In this document: piece after piece, positions 17,607 to 26,913 of the stretch
Numbering within the stretch: the first letter of the stretch is position 1
How the letters are laid out: each line of letters begins with the position of its first letter
Origin: Frankia canadensis
GTDB taxonomy: Bacteria; Actinomycetota; Actinomycetes; Frankiales; Frankiaceae
NCBI RefSeq assembly: GCF_900197875.1
Contig: NZ_FZMO01000201.1
Coordinates: 1-46,992 of the forward strand
Reading direction: 5' to 3'
Length of the DNA stretch: 46,992 nt
Notes under the pieces: model-generated
The model's database searches: none
Told to the model about the DNA's origin: nothing
The model's input: only the letters and a program-made list of their open reading frames with translations
Made by a program: the position numbers and the translations under genes

Positions 17607-18782
17607 TCAGCGCCGCATCAGCAGGGCGTTGCCCAGCAGATAGGCGCCGACCATCTCGAAGTTCGTCGGGGCGAGCGTGATGTGCGCGACCGCGCTGTGC
17701 ACGTCGCGGAAGCAACGGTCCAACCGCCCGCCGGCCGTGAGCGCCCGCGTCCCGGCCAGGCTGTGCAGGCTGTCGACCGCCCGCACGGCGTTCTCGCCGA
17801 CCGTCGCCGCGGCCAGCCTGATCAGCGCGGACAGCTCCTCACCACCGGCCGCGCCGGACCGGCTCGCCTGGTCGGCCGCGTCGGTCAGCATCAGCTCGGC
17901 GCCGCGGACCAGCGCCGCCGCCCGGGCCAGCCCCGCCTGGACGGTGTGGCTGGTGGCCAGGGTCTCGGTGCCGCGGGCGGGCACGGTGCCGACGGCGATC
18001 CGCGGGAACTCGCTGAGCGCGTCCTGCGCGATGCCGAGTGCCGTCGACGCGGTGGTGAACGGCCCGAAGTCGTAGTAGGCGATGGCGTGGGCCCGCGACG
18101 GCCGGTCCCGCGGCGGCCGGCGCAGCAGCCCGCCGTCGACGGCGAAGTCGTCCGGGACGAACAGGTCGTCGACCGTGAAGCTGACGCTGCCGGTGCCCCG
18201 CAGCCCGACGGTGTGCCAGTCGTCCTCGAAGCGCACCGCGTCGGAGGGGACGAACAGCATCCGGGTCGGTGAGGCCGCCACCTCCGGCCCGGTGACGACG
18301 GACGCGCAGACCAGCCAGTCGGCATGCGTCGATCCGCTCGCGAACGACCAGCGCCCCCGCACCCGGTAACCGCCCGCCACCGGCTCGGCCTGGCCCGTCG
18401 GGTTGATACCCCCCACCACCAGACCGTCGCTGTCGTGGAACAGCTGGCGCGCGACCTGTTCCGGCAGATAGTCCGACAGCCGGGAAATGACTCCCTGTAC
18501 TCCCATCTGCCAGGCGACGGCGGCGTCGACGCGGGCGAGCGCCTGCAGGACGGCCGATCCGGTGCGGACGCTGACCCCGCCTCCGCCGAACGCCGGCGAC
18601 ACCCACATGCGGTGAATGTTCTGCGCGCGCAGCGCCTCGATCACCTCGGCCGGGGTAACCCGTTCCCGTTCGGCCCGCTCGCGGTAGCGGACCAGGACCG
18701 GCGTCGTTCGCTCGACCCTGTCGAGCCACTCCGTTGTCTCCCCGGGAGATTGTGGGGAAGCGCTCCAGAACACCTCGGCCAC
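17607..18782 (-). CDS. Acyl-CoA dehydrogenase-like flavoprotein (HsaA/DszC type)
   Basis: 391 residues with the three-domain acyl-CoA dehydrogenase fold. N-terminal helical part to about 120, a beta domain with WSFASGSTHADWLVC and VGLRGTGSVSFTVDDLFVP, and a C-terminal domain ending GTRALTAGGRLDRCFRDVHSAVAHITLAPTNFE. The RCFRDVHSAVAH segment is typical of flavin-dependent monooxygenases of the HsaA/DszC branch (Acyl-CoA_dh_2), which use reduced flavin from a separate reductase. So it is more likely a hydroxylase than a beta-oxidation enzyme. The GTG at 18782 is the likely start. No reductase partner lies beside it. Confidence 0.87.
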   Translation of the reverse strand: MAEVFWSASPQSPGETTEWLDRVERTTPVLVRYRERAERERVTPAEVIEALRAQNIHRMWVSPAFGGGGVSVRTGSAVLQALARVDAAVAWQMGVQGVISRLSDYLPEQVARQLFHDSDGLVVGGINPTGQAEPVAGGYRVRGRWSFASGSTHADWLVCASVVTGPEVAASPTRMLFVPSDAVRFEDDWHTVGLRGTGSVSFTVDDLFVPDDFAVDGGLLRRPPRDRPSRAHAIAYYDFGPFTTASTALGIAQDALSEFPRIAVGTVPARGTETLATSHTVQAGLARAAALVRGAELMLTDAADQASRSGAAGGEELSALIRLAAATVGENAVRAVDSLHSLAGTRALTAGGRLDRCFRDVHSAVAHITLAPTNFEMVGAYLLGNALLMRR

Positions 18783-19304
18783 CTACTCTGCCTGGATCTC
18801 GTGCCGACCTGCGAAATAGCGAACAATGGCGCCGGCAGCTGATTTCCGAACCTGTTTCCGGCTCTTCTCGTGACGGACGGGCCGCCCGCGCCGCCGTGGG
18901 CACCCCGCTTCGGGGGTGGGTCGGGGAGCACGAAGGTGGTAGCGCGTGACGTGGGCCGTTCCGTGCGCTGGCGGCAATGCCGAGGGGCGCGATGATGGTC
19001 GTGATGACGCTGGGCTGCGCGGTCATCACCTGTCTCCCTCCGGCCGCGGCGACCCACCCGAGGATTGCGGGTGGATTGCGGTGGGCGTTCATCCGTATCT
19101 ACGGGTCGATGGTAGCAATTTCCACGCAGATGCGGGATGGAAGTTGGCACGGGGTCCGTGGATGCGGACAAGACGTGGTTCGGGATGGTTTCGTGTCCGC
19201 CGGTGTGACCAGGAACTCCGAGGGTCGGAGCGGGTGCTCGCGATGCCGGGGCGGCGCTCCCGGGTGATGCGGGTGGGTCGGGCGCCGACGCGCTCCGGCA
19301 CCCC
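18783..19304. other. Intergenic stretch with a small hairpin, no convincing gene
   Basis: 520 bp between the flavoprotein and the Mop gene. CCACCCG (19054-19060) and CGGGTGG (19068-19074) form a 7-bp stem with a 7-nt loop. On the minus strand an ATG at 19042 follows GGAGGG and opens MTAQPSVITTIIAPLGIAASA, but the frame then runs with poor composition into the flavoprotein gene without a stop, so I do not call it a gene. The rest shows nothing recognisable. Confidence 0.45.
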
Positions 19305-19334
19305 CTCGATACATCGATCGAGTACAGTTTTTCT
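19305..19334 (+). promoter_or_regulatory. Leaderless-type promoter with overlapping inverted repeat for the Mop gene
   Basis: TACAGT at 19323-19328 fits an actinobacterial -10 box and stands exactly 6 nt before the ATG at 19335, with no ribosome site present, as expected for a leaderless mRNA. Directly in front of it CTCGAT (19305-19310) and ATCGAG (19317-19322) form a 6-bp inverted repeat with a 6-bp spacer, in the position of a repressor operator. No good -35 is seen. Confidence 0.5.
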
Positions 19335-19757
19335 ATGGTCCTTAGTATTCGCAACCGATTCACGGGAACTATCACGGAGATTGTCGAGGGTGCCGTCATG
19401 GGTACCGTCGGTATCGGGATTCCCGGCGGTCAGACGCTGACCGCCACGGTCACCATGGATGCGATCAAGGAACTTGGCGTCGGCGTGGGCAGCACCGTCG
19501 AGGCGCTCATCAAGTCCACCGACATCTCCGTGGCAACGAGCGACACCGCGGGTCTGAGCATCCGCAACAAGCTGCGCGGCACGCTCGTCGACGTCGACTC
19601 GGGCGGGGCCATGTCGGTCGTCCGCATCGAGCTCGGCGACGGGCAGGAGATCACCGCCGCGATCACCCGGGCGGCCGTCGACGAGCTGGATCTCGGGCCC
19701 GGGGCGCAGGTCACCGCGCTGATCAAGTCGACGGAGGTCTCCTTCTCCGCGCCCTGA
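19335..19757 (+). CDS. Di-TOBE molybdate-binding protein (molbindin, Mop family)
   Basis: 140 residues made of two Mop/TOBE domains in tandem: one begins LSIRNRFTGTI at residue 3 and ends VEALIKSTDIS near 65, the other begins LSIRNKLRGTL at 74 and ends VTALIKSTEVS near 137. The repeats are clearly homologous to each other. Molbindins are small cytoplasmic proteins that store or buffer molybdate (or tungstate) as oligomers. No molybdate transporter or cofactor gene is adjacent, so it is a free-standing storage protein here. The start follows a leaderless-type promoter. Confidence 0.92.
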   Translation: MVLSIRNRFTGTITEIVEGAVMGTVGIGIPGGQTLTATVTMDAIKELGVGVGSTVEALIKSTDISVATSDTAGLSIRNKLRGTLVDVDSGGAMSVVRIELGDGQEITAAITRAAVDELDLGPGAQVTALIKSTEVSFSAP

Positions 19758-20691
19758 CCCATCCCTCGGCCGGGCCCGCGGACGCCGCCGCGCCGCCCGT
19801 CACCTGGACGGGCCCGCCCATGGGCCGGCTCTGCGAGCCATGCCGTCGCGCCGACCGGACACCCCGCCGGTCGGCGCTTCGCGTTGCCCGCGTGTCGCGC
19901 CACGGACGGCGGGCCTGACCGGGCTCAACCGGGTTCCTTCGCGTTCCTTCGCGTTCCTTCGTGCGCGGATCGTGCCGTGGGCTGGGCGCGAGAGCAGGGG
20001 TGTGGCCGCGGCGGGGGCCGGCCGGTGGTCCGGACCCGGTGCGTCGGGGGACGGGACTGTGCGCCCACGCCCCGCCGCGAAGGGCCCGCGGGCGGCGACA
20101 CCGGTGCCGAGCGTGGCGGGTGGAGGTGCCACCGCTGCCGGCGACGAGCCGGCCCCGTCCGATCCGACCGGGAGGTGCTGGCCCGGATCGGCGATGCGGG
20201 CTCCCCCGGCTGGGGGAGGCAGGGCGTGCGCGTGCCATGACCTGAACGGTGACGAGCCGGGGCACACCGAGGTGTCGCCGCGCTCGGGCGTCCGTGGTCC
20301 GGCGGACCGCCCGGAACACTGGACCAAGGGCCGGCGGGGTGGTCGTACGTACGGAGAGGGACAGGCCGCCCGCCGGTGGGGTGGGGCGGCGGGCGGCCCG
20401 TCGATCAGGCCCGGGCATGGTGCCGGGAGTGCCGCGGCCCGAGGCGATGGCCTCCGGCCGCGAGGGGGGCTGCCCACCGGTCGGCGTCTACGGCGGACCC
20501 TCGCACCGTCCTTGGTCGGATCCGGTGGGGTCGCACGCCGGCGCACGGTGCACCCGGTGGGCAGCCTGGCTGTGGGGAGCCCGTGACGTCGGCGGGCTCA
20601 GGGGGACGGGTGGGCGCTGTCGGTGGAGCGATGGCCCGGATCGGGCGGGCCGCCCGCCGTGAGGGGTGCGGCGGGCAGCCCGCCGGTCCGG
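19758..20691. other. 930-bp gene-poor region with short repeats
   Basis: Very GC-rich, with long open frames on both strands that have no protein character. A 10-bp unit GCGTTCCTTC (or close) occurs three times in a row at about 19933-19962, and proline/arginine-type codons dominate every frame. Possibly remnants of a low-complexity gene. I find no RNA gene or insertion sequence in it. Confidence 0.5.
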
Positions 20692-21720
20692 TTATCCCGT
20701 TGTGTCGGGTTGCTGGTGGCGGGGGTGGCGATCCTCCTGCCCGTGCTGGCCGGCAGGGAGGGGCTGGTCGTCGTGCTGGTGCTCGTGCCGGTGGGCCGTC
20801 GGGGGCGGGACCGCGACCCGGTCGGGTTGGCCGATCGCCGAGCCGCGCGGGCCGAGGGCGGCGCCGTGCAGGGTCAGGAAGCCGGTCGGCCGTCGCGCGC
20901 CCACCGTACTGTCGCCCTGGAGGGGGGGATGGTCAAGGTCGTCGATGGCATGGGCGCGGACCGCGACCAGGATCTGATCCCAGATGACCATGGGTAGCCT
21001 GCTCTCCCGCACGGTGGGCTCGGCGCCGTAGCGGAGCAGGATCTCGTCAGGTGGGCAGCGGGCCGCCTGACCGGCCCCGCCGCCCCACTGCGTCCAGGCC
21101 GGCTGCCCGTCGATGGAGGCCAGCCGGTCGAGCCGGCCGTGCCGGACCTCCTCGACGAACGGCGCCCAGAGAGCGGCGGGAACCCGCAGTTCACGGGTCC
21201 GCCCCGCGTAGCGGTAGCGAATGATCAGCTCGCCGTCCCGGCTGGCGAAGCGCAGTCCCGGGGCGCACGCCGGGCGTCGCCAGTAGGGCGGGGGCCCCGC
21301 GGTGACCACGCGATGGTCCGTGCCGGGCCCGCGGCCGTCCTGCCTGCCGGGTCCGGGAGGCGGGTCGACGCCGGTGTCCTGGATCTGGTCGGCCGTCTGG
21401 GTCCGGTCGGGGCGCTGGTTCTGGTCGGGGTGCTGGTTCTGGTCGGGGCGGGCCGCGTGGCTTGGTCGGGCCACGCGGCAGGCGTGGGTGGGCTGGGCGG
21501 AGCGGGTGGTCGTGCCGGGCCGGGTGCCGGGGTGGAGTGCGTGGACAGGGTCCGGGAGAGGACCTGTGCAGGCGATGTCCGAGGTCCTCTCCCGGTGTGC
21601 CTCACCGCCCCTGCCTGCCCGCGTGCTGATCCGCCCAGTGCGGTGGGTGATCGGATGCGGGCGGGGCAGCAACCCTCGGCGGAATCCGCCGTCCCAGGAG
21701 GAGGTCCCCGTCGTTCTCAC
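20692..21720 (-). CDS. Unrecognised 342-residue protein with Q-rich repeats and a duplicated module
   Basis: The GTG at 21720 has GAGGAGG six or so nt upstream, a strong ribosome site, so the frame is probably used. Residues up to about 130 are disordered and include DQNQHP-DQNQRP-DRTQTA-DQIQ, encoded by an 18-bp repeat near 21390-21460. The structured part contains two related segments: ELIIRYRYAGRTRELRVPAALW and, about 65 residues later, EILLRYGAEPTVRESRLPMVIW, each followed by a helix. The first ends FVEEVRHGRLDRL, which loosely resembles the tail of DUF397. The C-terminus is His/Gln/Pro-rich. Function unknown. Confidence 0.5.
   Translation of the reverse strand: MRTTGTSSWDGGFRRGLLPRPHPITHRTGRISTRAGRGGEAHRERTSDIACTGPLPDPVHALHPGTRPGTTTRSAQPTHACRVARPSHAARPDQNQHPDQNQRPDRTQTADQIQDTGVDPPPGPGRQDGRGPGTDHRVVTAGPPPYWRRPACAPGLRFASRDGELIIRYRYAGRTRELRVPAALWAPFVEEVRHGRLDRLASIDGQPAWTQWGGGAGQAARCPPDEILLRYGAEPTVRESRLPMVIWDQILVAVRAHAIDDLDHPPLQGDSTVGARRPTGFLTLHGAALGPRGSAIGQPDRVAVPPPTAHRHEHQHDDQPLPAGQHGQEDRHPRHQQPDTTG
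21390..21462 (-). repeat. 18-bp coding repeats (DQNQ-type units)
   Basis: Plus-strand units of the form CTGGTTCTGGTCGGGGCG recur about four times with point changes inside the 342-residue gene, giving the peptide pattern D-Q-x-Q-x-x. Boundaries are approximate. Confidence 0.6.
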
Positions 21721-21876
21721 CAGGTGTCCTCCTCGCCTCGGTGTGCTGGGACGCGGGCTGCGCGTCCGCCGGTGGACACATCACACCGTGCTGGGCCGAT
21801 TCACGACAGAGCGCAACGGACGGGTGCGGTCCCGCACGTCCCCGTTGCACCGCACGTGCCCACCGCACGCCGGGTC

Positions 21877-22815
21877 TCACCAGGTGAGGACGAGTCTGCC
21901 GCGGGTGCCGCCTCGCTCGAGGATGCGGTGTGCCTCGGCGGCCCGCCGCACCGGGATCGTCCGCGCCACCCGCAGGGTGAGCGCGTCCCGCTCGACGAGC
22001 TCCCGCAGCCCGTCGAGCCGCGCCTGCTCGCGCAGGTAGCTGTTCACCCATACCTGGTGAATGGTGATGGCGCGCTCGGTGTCGCCCTCGAACGGCCGCA
22101 GTGCCGTGAGCGCCCCGCCGTCGCGGATGGCGCCGAGCAGCGCCGCGTGCTGGACCGACCCGTCGGCCACGGCGTCGACGCCGCCCGGCACCGCGGCCCG
22201 GATCCGCTCGGCGACATCCGACCCGCGGCGCACCACGATGTCCGCGCCGAAGCCGCGCACGAGCTCCTCGTCCGCCTCGGACGCGTCCGCCACCACCCGC
22301 AGCCCGTCGACCTTCGCGAGCTGCACGGCGTAACCACCGAAGCAGCCGGCCGCGCCCGTCACCGCCAGGGTGCTGCCGGGGGCGAGGCCCAGCAGGTCGA
22401 GGGCGAGCCGCGCGGTGAGCCCGTTCATCGGCAGCGTCGAGGCGGCGGCGTCGTCGACGCCCGCCGGCACCCGCGCCACCGACTCCGCCGGCACCACGAT
22501 CTGCTCGGCGTAGCCGCCGTGCGACGCCTTCGGTATCACCACCGCCATGACGTGGTCGCCGATGGCGAGGTCGGTCTCCACGCCCTCGCCGATCTCGTCG
22601 ATCACTCCGGCGACGTCCATCCCGGGCACGTAGGGCGGGTCGGACAGGCGCTGCCACCTGGCCTGGCTCCCGTCCCGAACGTGCGTGTCGGCCGGGTTGA
22701 CGGTGGCGGCGCTGGCCCGGATCCGCACCTCACCCGGCCCGGCATGCCTATCCGGCAGTTCCAGGATGCGCAGGGCCTCCGGCCCACCGAAGTCGGTGAC
22801 TCCCACGGCTCTCAC
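21877..22815 (-). CDS. Zinc-independent quinone oxidoreductase-like MDR protein
   Basis: 312 residues starting at the GTG at 22815 (MRAVGVTDFGGPEAL). The medium-chain dehydrogenase pattern is clear: RIRASAATVNPADTHVRDG, VPGMDVAGVIDEIGEGV, the nucleotide-binding GAAGCFGGYAVQLAK, and the ending GGTRGRLVLTW. The zinc ligands of alcohol dehydrogenases are absent, as in NADPH:quinone oxidoreductases. Substrate unknown. Divergent from the zincin gene over a 150-bp gap that probably holds both promoters. Confidence 0.9.
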   Translation of the reverse strand: MRAVGVTDFGGPEALRILELPDRHAGPGEVRIRASAATVNPADTHVRDGSQARWQRLSDPPYVPGMDVAGVIDEIGEGVETDLAIGDHVMAVVIPKASHGGYAEQIVVPAESVARVPAGVDDAAASTLPMNGLTARLALDLLGLAPGSTLAVTGAAGCFGGYAVQLAKVDGLRVVADASEADEELVRGFGADIVVRRGSDVAERIRAAVPGGVDAVADGSVQHAALLGAIRDGGALTALRPFEGDTERAITIHQVWVNSYLREQARLDGLRELVERDALTLRVARTIPVRRAAEAHRILERGGTRGRLVLTW

Positions 22816-22968
22816 ATCTGCCGATGCTAGCCACGACACCCTTGCGGAGTCATCTGCGTCACAGTGCCCCGATCCGTTCCGGCGCCGTCCCGGTGCGGGG
22901 GGCGGGAGATCGGGCCGGACGCGACGCCGGACGGGACGCTTTGTGGTTGCCTGGGTACTCTTGCGCCC

Positions 22969-24426
22969 ATGCGGGTGGATCTCGGGGACGATCGCGGTCG
23001 GCGCCGCATCGACCGGTCGGCCGCCGCGGTCGCGCAGGCCCGCCAGGACGTCGCCGGCTGGCTCGGCGCCCGGTCCGGTGACCCGCGGTTCGCCCGGTTC
23101 GACAACCACCTGACGGTGCTCGGCACGGTCCTCGGCCGGATGCTCGACGCGCTCGCCGGCCGGCTCGACGACCTGCGCACCGCCGCGGGGGTCGGCGCCG
23201 CCTACGACGGCTGCCGCGCCGTCGACACCGTGCTCACCGTCGTCCGGCGCACCTTCGACTGGTACCGCGAGCGCTACGACCAGCGCCTCGACGAACGGCT
23301 CGGCCCGGTGCTGCTCGCCGCCGACGAGGTCGTCCGCTCCTGCTGGGCCCCGCCGTTCGCCGCCCTCGGGCGCCCGGCGCCGACCGGGCCGCTGGCCTAC
23401 GTGGACCCGCGGTTCAACGCCTTCGCGCTCACCCGCGCCGCCGTGCCGTCCCAGCTGCGTCCCCCGGCCCGCACCGACGCGGTGGGCGACGCGGTCCGCG
23501 CCCTGCTGGGCGAGCTGCCGATCCCGACCATCGCCCTGCCGGAATGGTCGACGCGGGAGGCGTGGTGGCTCGCGCTCGCCGCGCACGAGACCGGCCATCA
23601 CCTCCAGCGGGATCTGGCGCCGGACCTCGCCGAGCGCACCCGCGAGGCCCTCGCCGCGGCGGTCGGCGGGCCCGGCGCCGCGGCGGGCCTGCCGGGTGAG
23701 CGGGCCGAGCTCGCCGGGCAGTGGGTGGCGTGGCAGGCGGAGCTGTTCGCGGACGCGTTCGCCGCGGTGATGGTCGCGGACGCCGCGGTGTGGACCGTCG
23801 ACGAGCTGGAGCACGGCGGGTCCGCGCGGCTCGCCGGGGGCGCGCGTCCCGGCAGCCCCTACCCGCCTGCGCTCGTGCGCCGCGCGCTGCTCGCCGAGCT
23901 GACCCGCCGCGTACGGGGCGGGCCCGCTGAGCCCTTCGAGGGGGGCGCCGAGGAGGTGCGGCGGCATCTCGCCGTCGTGCCCGCGGTCGCCGCCGCGCTG
24001 CTCGCTCTGCCCGTCGGCGGGACGACGCTGCTCGGCCTCGGCCGTGTCGACCCCGGCTGGTACGCGGCGCGTGGGCGGGTCGCGAGCTGGGCGGCGGCAC
24101 TGCGCCGCGACCCGGTGCCGATCACCTCGCCCGCGCGCCGAACCCCGCCGGCGGCCCGCCTCGCCGTCCAGGCCGGGATCGCGGCCGCGACCACCGTGGC
24201 GCCGGCGGCCCTGGCCGATGTGCATCGCCGCCTGGTCGAGCTGCTGCGCGGCTGCGGGCCCGACGGCGTGCTCGCCGCCCCGCCGATCCCGCCCGGTGAC
24301 CTCGCCGCCGTCGCCGACCGCCTCACCGGCCGCCTGCTGGGGGACCCGCTGCTCCAGGAGTTGCCGGAATCGGCCGTCGACGGCGCCCCTGACCTCGCCG
24401 CCGTCGCCCCGTGCCCACCTCCTTGA
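22969..24426 (+). CDS. Zinc metallopeptidase-like protein (HExxH, M48-like)
   Basis: 485 residues from the ATG at 22969. The zinc site is AAHETGHHLQ with His206, Glu207 and His210, and a plausible third ligand Glu258 in AELFADAFA (the E-x3-D pattern of gluzincins such as M48). No signal peptide and no obvious membrane helix, so probably cytoplasmic. The N-terminal 200 residues are helical and include VRRTFDWYRERYDQRLDERL; I recognise no family for them. It stands 177 bp before the CHAT gene on the same strand. Inference: a protease component of a CHAT/NTPase conflict system, either effector or processing enzyme. Confidence 0.72.
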   Translation: MRVDLGDDRGRRRIDRSAAAVAQARQDVAGWLGARSGDPRFARFDNHLTVLGTVLGRMLDALAGRLDDLRTAAGVGAAYDGCRAVDTVLTVVRRTFDWYRERYDQRLDERLGPVLLAADEVVRSCWAPPFAALGRPAPTGPLAYVDPRFNAFALTRAAVPSQLRPPARTDAVGDAVRALLGELPIPTIALPEWSTREAWWLALAAHETGHHLQRDLAPDLAERTREALAAAVGGPGAAAGLPGERAELAGQWVAWQAELFADAFAAVMVADAAVWTVDELEHGGSARLAGGARPGSPYPPALVRRALLAELTRRVRGGPAEPFEGGAEEVRRHLAVVPAVAAALLALPVGGTTLLGLGRVDPGWYAARGRVASWAAALRRDPVPITSPARRTPPAARLAVQAGIAAATTVAPAALADVHRRLVELLRGCGPDGVLAAPPIPPGDLAAVADRLTGRLLGDPLLQELPESAVDGAPDLAAVAPCPPP

Positions 24427-24603
24427 CCACGGGTTGACGGCGGTGGCGGATCGTTGACGCCGCCGGCACGCCCAGCGGACGGGCACGCAGATCGGTGCCC
24501 GGGCGTCGTGCTCGGGCACCCGGAACGTGAGGGCGCGCGCGGGCGGCGCCCGGTGGAGGTGCGCGGTGCGGACACGGTGGTCCCCGACGATGGCCGGAGG
24601 CCG

Positions 24604-26913
24604 GTGACGATTCCCCGGGTGCTGGTGGAGGTCGAGCGCCGCGACGGCGGATGGGCCGTCGAGGTCCGCCTCCCGGCCGGTTCCGGCCCGCCGCCGGTCG
24701 GGTACGGCGTGGGCGCGGTCACGGTGACGGACGTCGACGGCTTCCCGCGCCAGATCCCGGCGCTGCCGGCCGGGCGCCGCCACCAGCTCGGTGCCTCGGC
24801 TCCCGAGGAGCTCGTCGCCCTGTGCGCCGGCGACGCGGGCGCGGTCTGCGCGCTGCTCGCCCGCATCACCGGCCGCGACCTGCGGGCCGGTGACGCCGAG
24901 CTGTACGGCAGATGGCTGTTCGAGTGCCTGCTCGCCCCCGCCTGGCCGGCGATCCTCGCCGCCGCCACCCGCCCGGCGGATCCCGGACCGCGCCCGGGCG
25001 ACGGGCCGGCGGCGCACGCGGTGGAGCTCGCGCTGCGCTGGCCGGCCGACGACCTCGCCCTCGGCGCGCTGGTGTGGGAGGCGATGCACGACGGCGAGGC
25101 CCCGCTCGTGGGGCATCCAAGATTGCTGGTGGCGCTCACCCGGGTGGTGCCCGCGGCGACACCCGCGCCGGCCACGATCCGGCGACTGCCGCGGGTGCTG
25201 TTCGCCGCGGGTTCCGCCCTGGAGGACGCGGTGATCCGCCCGGGCGCCATGTTCATGGGGCTGATGCGCGGCTTCGACGCGGAGGGGCTGTGCGTCTCGC
25301 GGGCGATGACGAACGCGTCGCTCACCGAGCTCGGCGACCTGTGCGCCCGGTTCGCCCCGGACGTCGTGCATCTCGTCGCGCACGGCGACATCGCGGAGGG
25401 CCGGGCCGTCCTGCGCCTCGCCGACGCCGAGGAGCCGGCCGGCTTCCGCTACGTCGACGCCGAGGCGCTCACCGCCGCGCTGCGCCAACCGGCCGGGATG
25501 CCCACCGTGGTCGTCCTCAGCGCCTGCGGCAGCGCGCGCCCCACCGGCGCCGCCGAGGGCGCGGAGCTGGTCGACGAGGCGCGGGCGGCCGGCCGGTCGA
25601 TCGCCGCGGAGCTCACCCGGCGGGGCGTGCCGGTCGTCGTCGCGATGTCCGGCGAGGTCAGCGAGCAGGCGAGCCGGATGTTCACCCGGGGGTTCGTCCG
25701 CGCGGTGCAGGCGGGGGCGTCGGTCGTCGGGGCGGCGGCGGTCGGGCGGCGGGCGGGGCTGCTGCACGGCGATCCGCCGAGCCGCTTCCTCGACTGGGCG
25801 CTGCCGGCGCTGTTCCTCGCCGAGCGCGTGCCGCCGGATCTGCGCGTCGTCGACCCGGCGCCGGCCGTCGCGCTGCGCCGCGCCGCCGAGCGGCTGGAAC
25901 TGCGCCGCGCGCCGATGTTCATCGGGCACGAGGCGATCCTCGCCGCGGCCGAGTCGCTCGCCGACCCGGCTCCCGAACGCTGCCCCGGCCTCGTCGCGGC
26001 GGTCGCCGAGGGGCCGATCGGCGGGTTGGGTGGCAGCCGGCTGCTGCGCGAGATCGGGCTGCGGCTGCTGCGCGTCGGTCACCTCCCGCTGCTCATCGGC
26101 CCGTTCGGGGACGGTGGCGCGCCGCGGGACCTGCGTGACCTCGTCGTCCGCGTCCTCCAGGCGGCGATCATGGCGGCGGACGCGCTCGGCATCGCCCCGC
26201 CGCCGCTGAGCACGGTGGGTGTCGACGAGACCTGCCGCCGGGCCGCGTTCGTCACCCCCGCCGCCCTGCGTGGGCTGGACGCGGACTCCCGGTTCGCGCT
26301 GCTGCACACCGCGGTGGCCGAGTTCGCGGCCGCCACCGGCCCGCTGAACGAGCATGTCCTGCGCCGGGCGCTCGGCCGGGATCTGGCCGCGTTCGCGGCC
26401 GCCGCGGCCGCCGGGCTCGGGGAGCCGTTCGGCGTGTCGTCGCGTGTCGTCGTGCTCGGCGACGAGGTGCACCGGTGGGTCGGCGCGCTGCGCCCGCTGC
26501 TGACGATGCTCAACCGGGACGGGCTCGGCACCCCGGACCGGCCGGTGCCCGTCGTCGTCACCGCGTCGCTGCTCGAGGACGAGGGCGTCGTGCTGCGCCG
26601 GCTGCGCGACGAGCGGGCCGGCCAGCCCGGATTCCTCTTTCCCGAACTGACCCGTATGTCCCCGGCGAGCGCCATACTGGGATTCCAGTGGGTCCTGCTG
26701 CATCCCTGGCAGGAGAGATACCCCCAGGTGTACACGGCCGCCCGCAGCTCCTCCCGAGTGGCGATCGAGAAGAGTCTCGGGGAGTTGAGGGGAATGCCCA
26801 CCGCCGTCCGCCGGGAGCTTTACCTCATCGCCAATGTTCTGACGTTCAACGGCGTCTTCGTCGCCGCCGACGACGAGGGTGCGCTGCGCACCTATGAGGA
26901 GCGGTTCCGGTGA
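24604..26913 (+). CDS. CHAT-domain (caspase-like) protein
   Basis: 769 residues from the GTG at 24604; the frame is open to 24454 but protein-like sequence begins at IPRVLVEVERRDGGW. The CHAT protease domain spans about residues 200-400: the catalytic His260 in VVHLVAHGDIAEG and Cys308 in TVVVLSACGSARPTG, followed by ELTRRGVPVVVAMSGEVSE and FTRGFVRAVQAGASVVGA, all family hallmarks. The C-terminal half (about 440-769) is helical with LVVRVLQAAI and VVVLGDEVHRWVGAL, perhaps a degenerate NTPase-like or adaptor region. The stop overlaps the NTPase start by GTGA (26910-26913), so these two work together. Confidence 0.85.
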   Translation: MTIPRVLVEVERRDGGWAVEVRLPAGSGPPPVGYGVGAVTVTDVDGFPRQIPALPAGRRHQLGASAPEELVALCAGDAGAVCALLARITGRDLRAGDAELYGRWLFECLLAPAWPAILAAATRPADPGPRPGDGPAAHAVELALRWPADDLALGALVWEAMHDGEAPLVGHPRLLVALTRVVPAATPAPATIRRLPRVLFAAGSALEDAVIRPGAMFMGLMRGFDAEGLCVSRAMTNASLTELGDLCARFAPDVVHLVAHGDIAEGRAVLRLADAEEPAGFRYVDAEALTAALRQPAGMPTVVVLSACGSARPTGAAEGAELVDEARAAGRSIAAELTRRGVPVVVAMSGEVSEQASRMFTRGFVRAVQAGASVVGAAAVGRRAGLLHGDPPSRFLDWALPALFLAERVPPDLRVVDPAPAVALRRAAERLELRRAPMFIGHEAILAAAESLADPAPERCPGLVAAVAEGPIGGLGGSRLLREIGLRLLRVGHLPLLIGPFGDGGAPRDLRDLVVRVLQAAIMAADALGIAPPPLSTVGVDETCRRAAFVTPAALRGLDADSRFALLHTAVAEFAAATGPLNEHVLRRALGRDLAAFAAAAAAGLGEPFGVSSRVVVLGDEVHRWVGALRPLLTMLNRDGLGTPDRPVPVVVTASLLEDEGVVLRRLRDERAGQPGFLFPELTRMSPASAILGFQWVLLHPWQERYPQVYTAARSSSRVAIEKSLGELRGMPTAVRRELYLIANVLTFNGVFVAADDEGALRTYEERFR

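Noticed and set aside
18783-19042. A minus-strand start with GGAGGG upstream (MTAQPSVITTIIAP...)
   Set aside because: The frame has no stop before it enters the flavoprotein gene out of frame, and composition worsens quickly; a real peptide would need a nearby stop.
19840-20586. A 248-codon plus-strand frame after the Mop gene
   Set aside because: Ribosome site absent, codon use random, overlapped by equally long frames on the other strand.
24424-24456. Three TTGAC-like boxes between the zincin and CHAT genes as a tandem promoter
   Set aside because: No -10 box at a suitable distance could be seen; the repeats may be chance.
21877-26703. A 1608-codon minus-strand frame spanning the zincin and CHAT genes
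   Set aside because: Only its last 312 codons (the quinone oxidoreductase) have protein character; the rest is antisense to well-supported genes.
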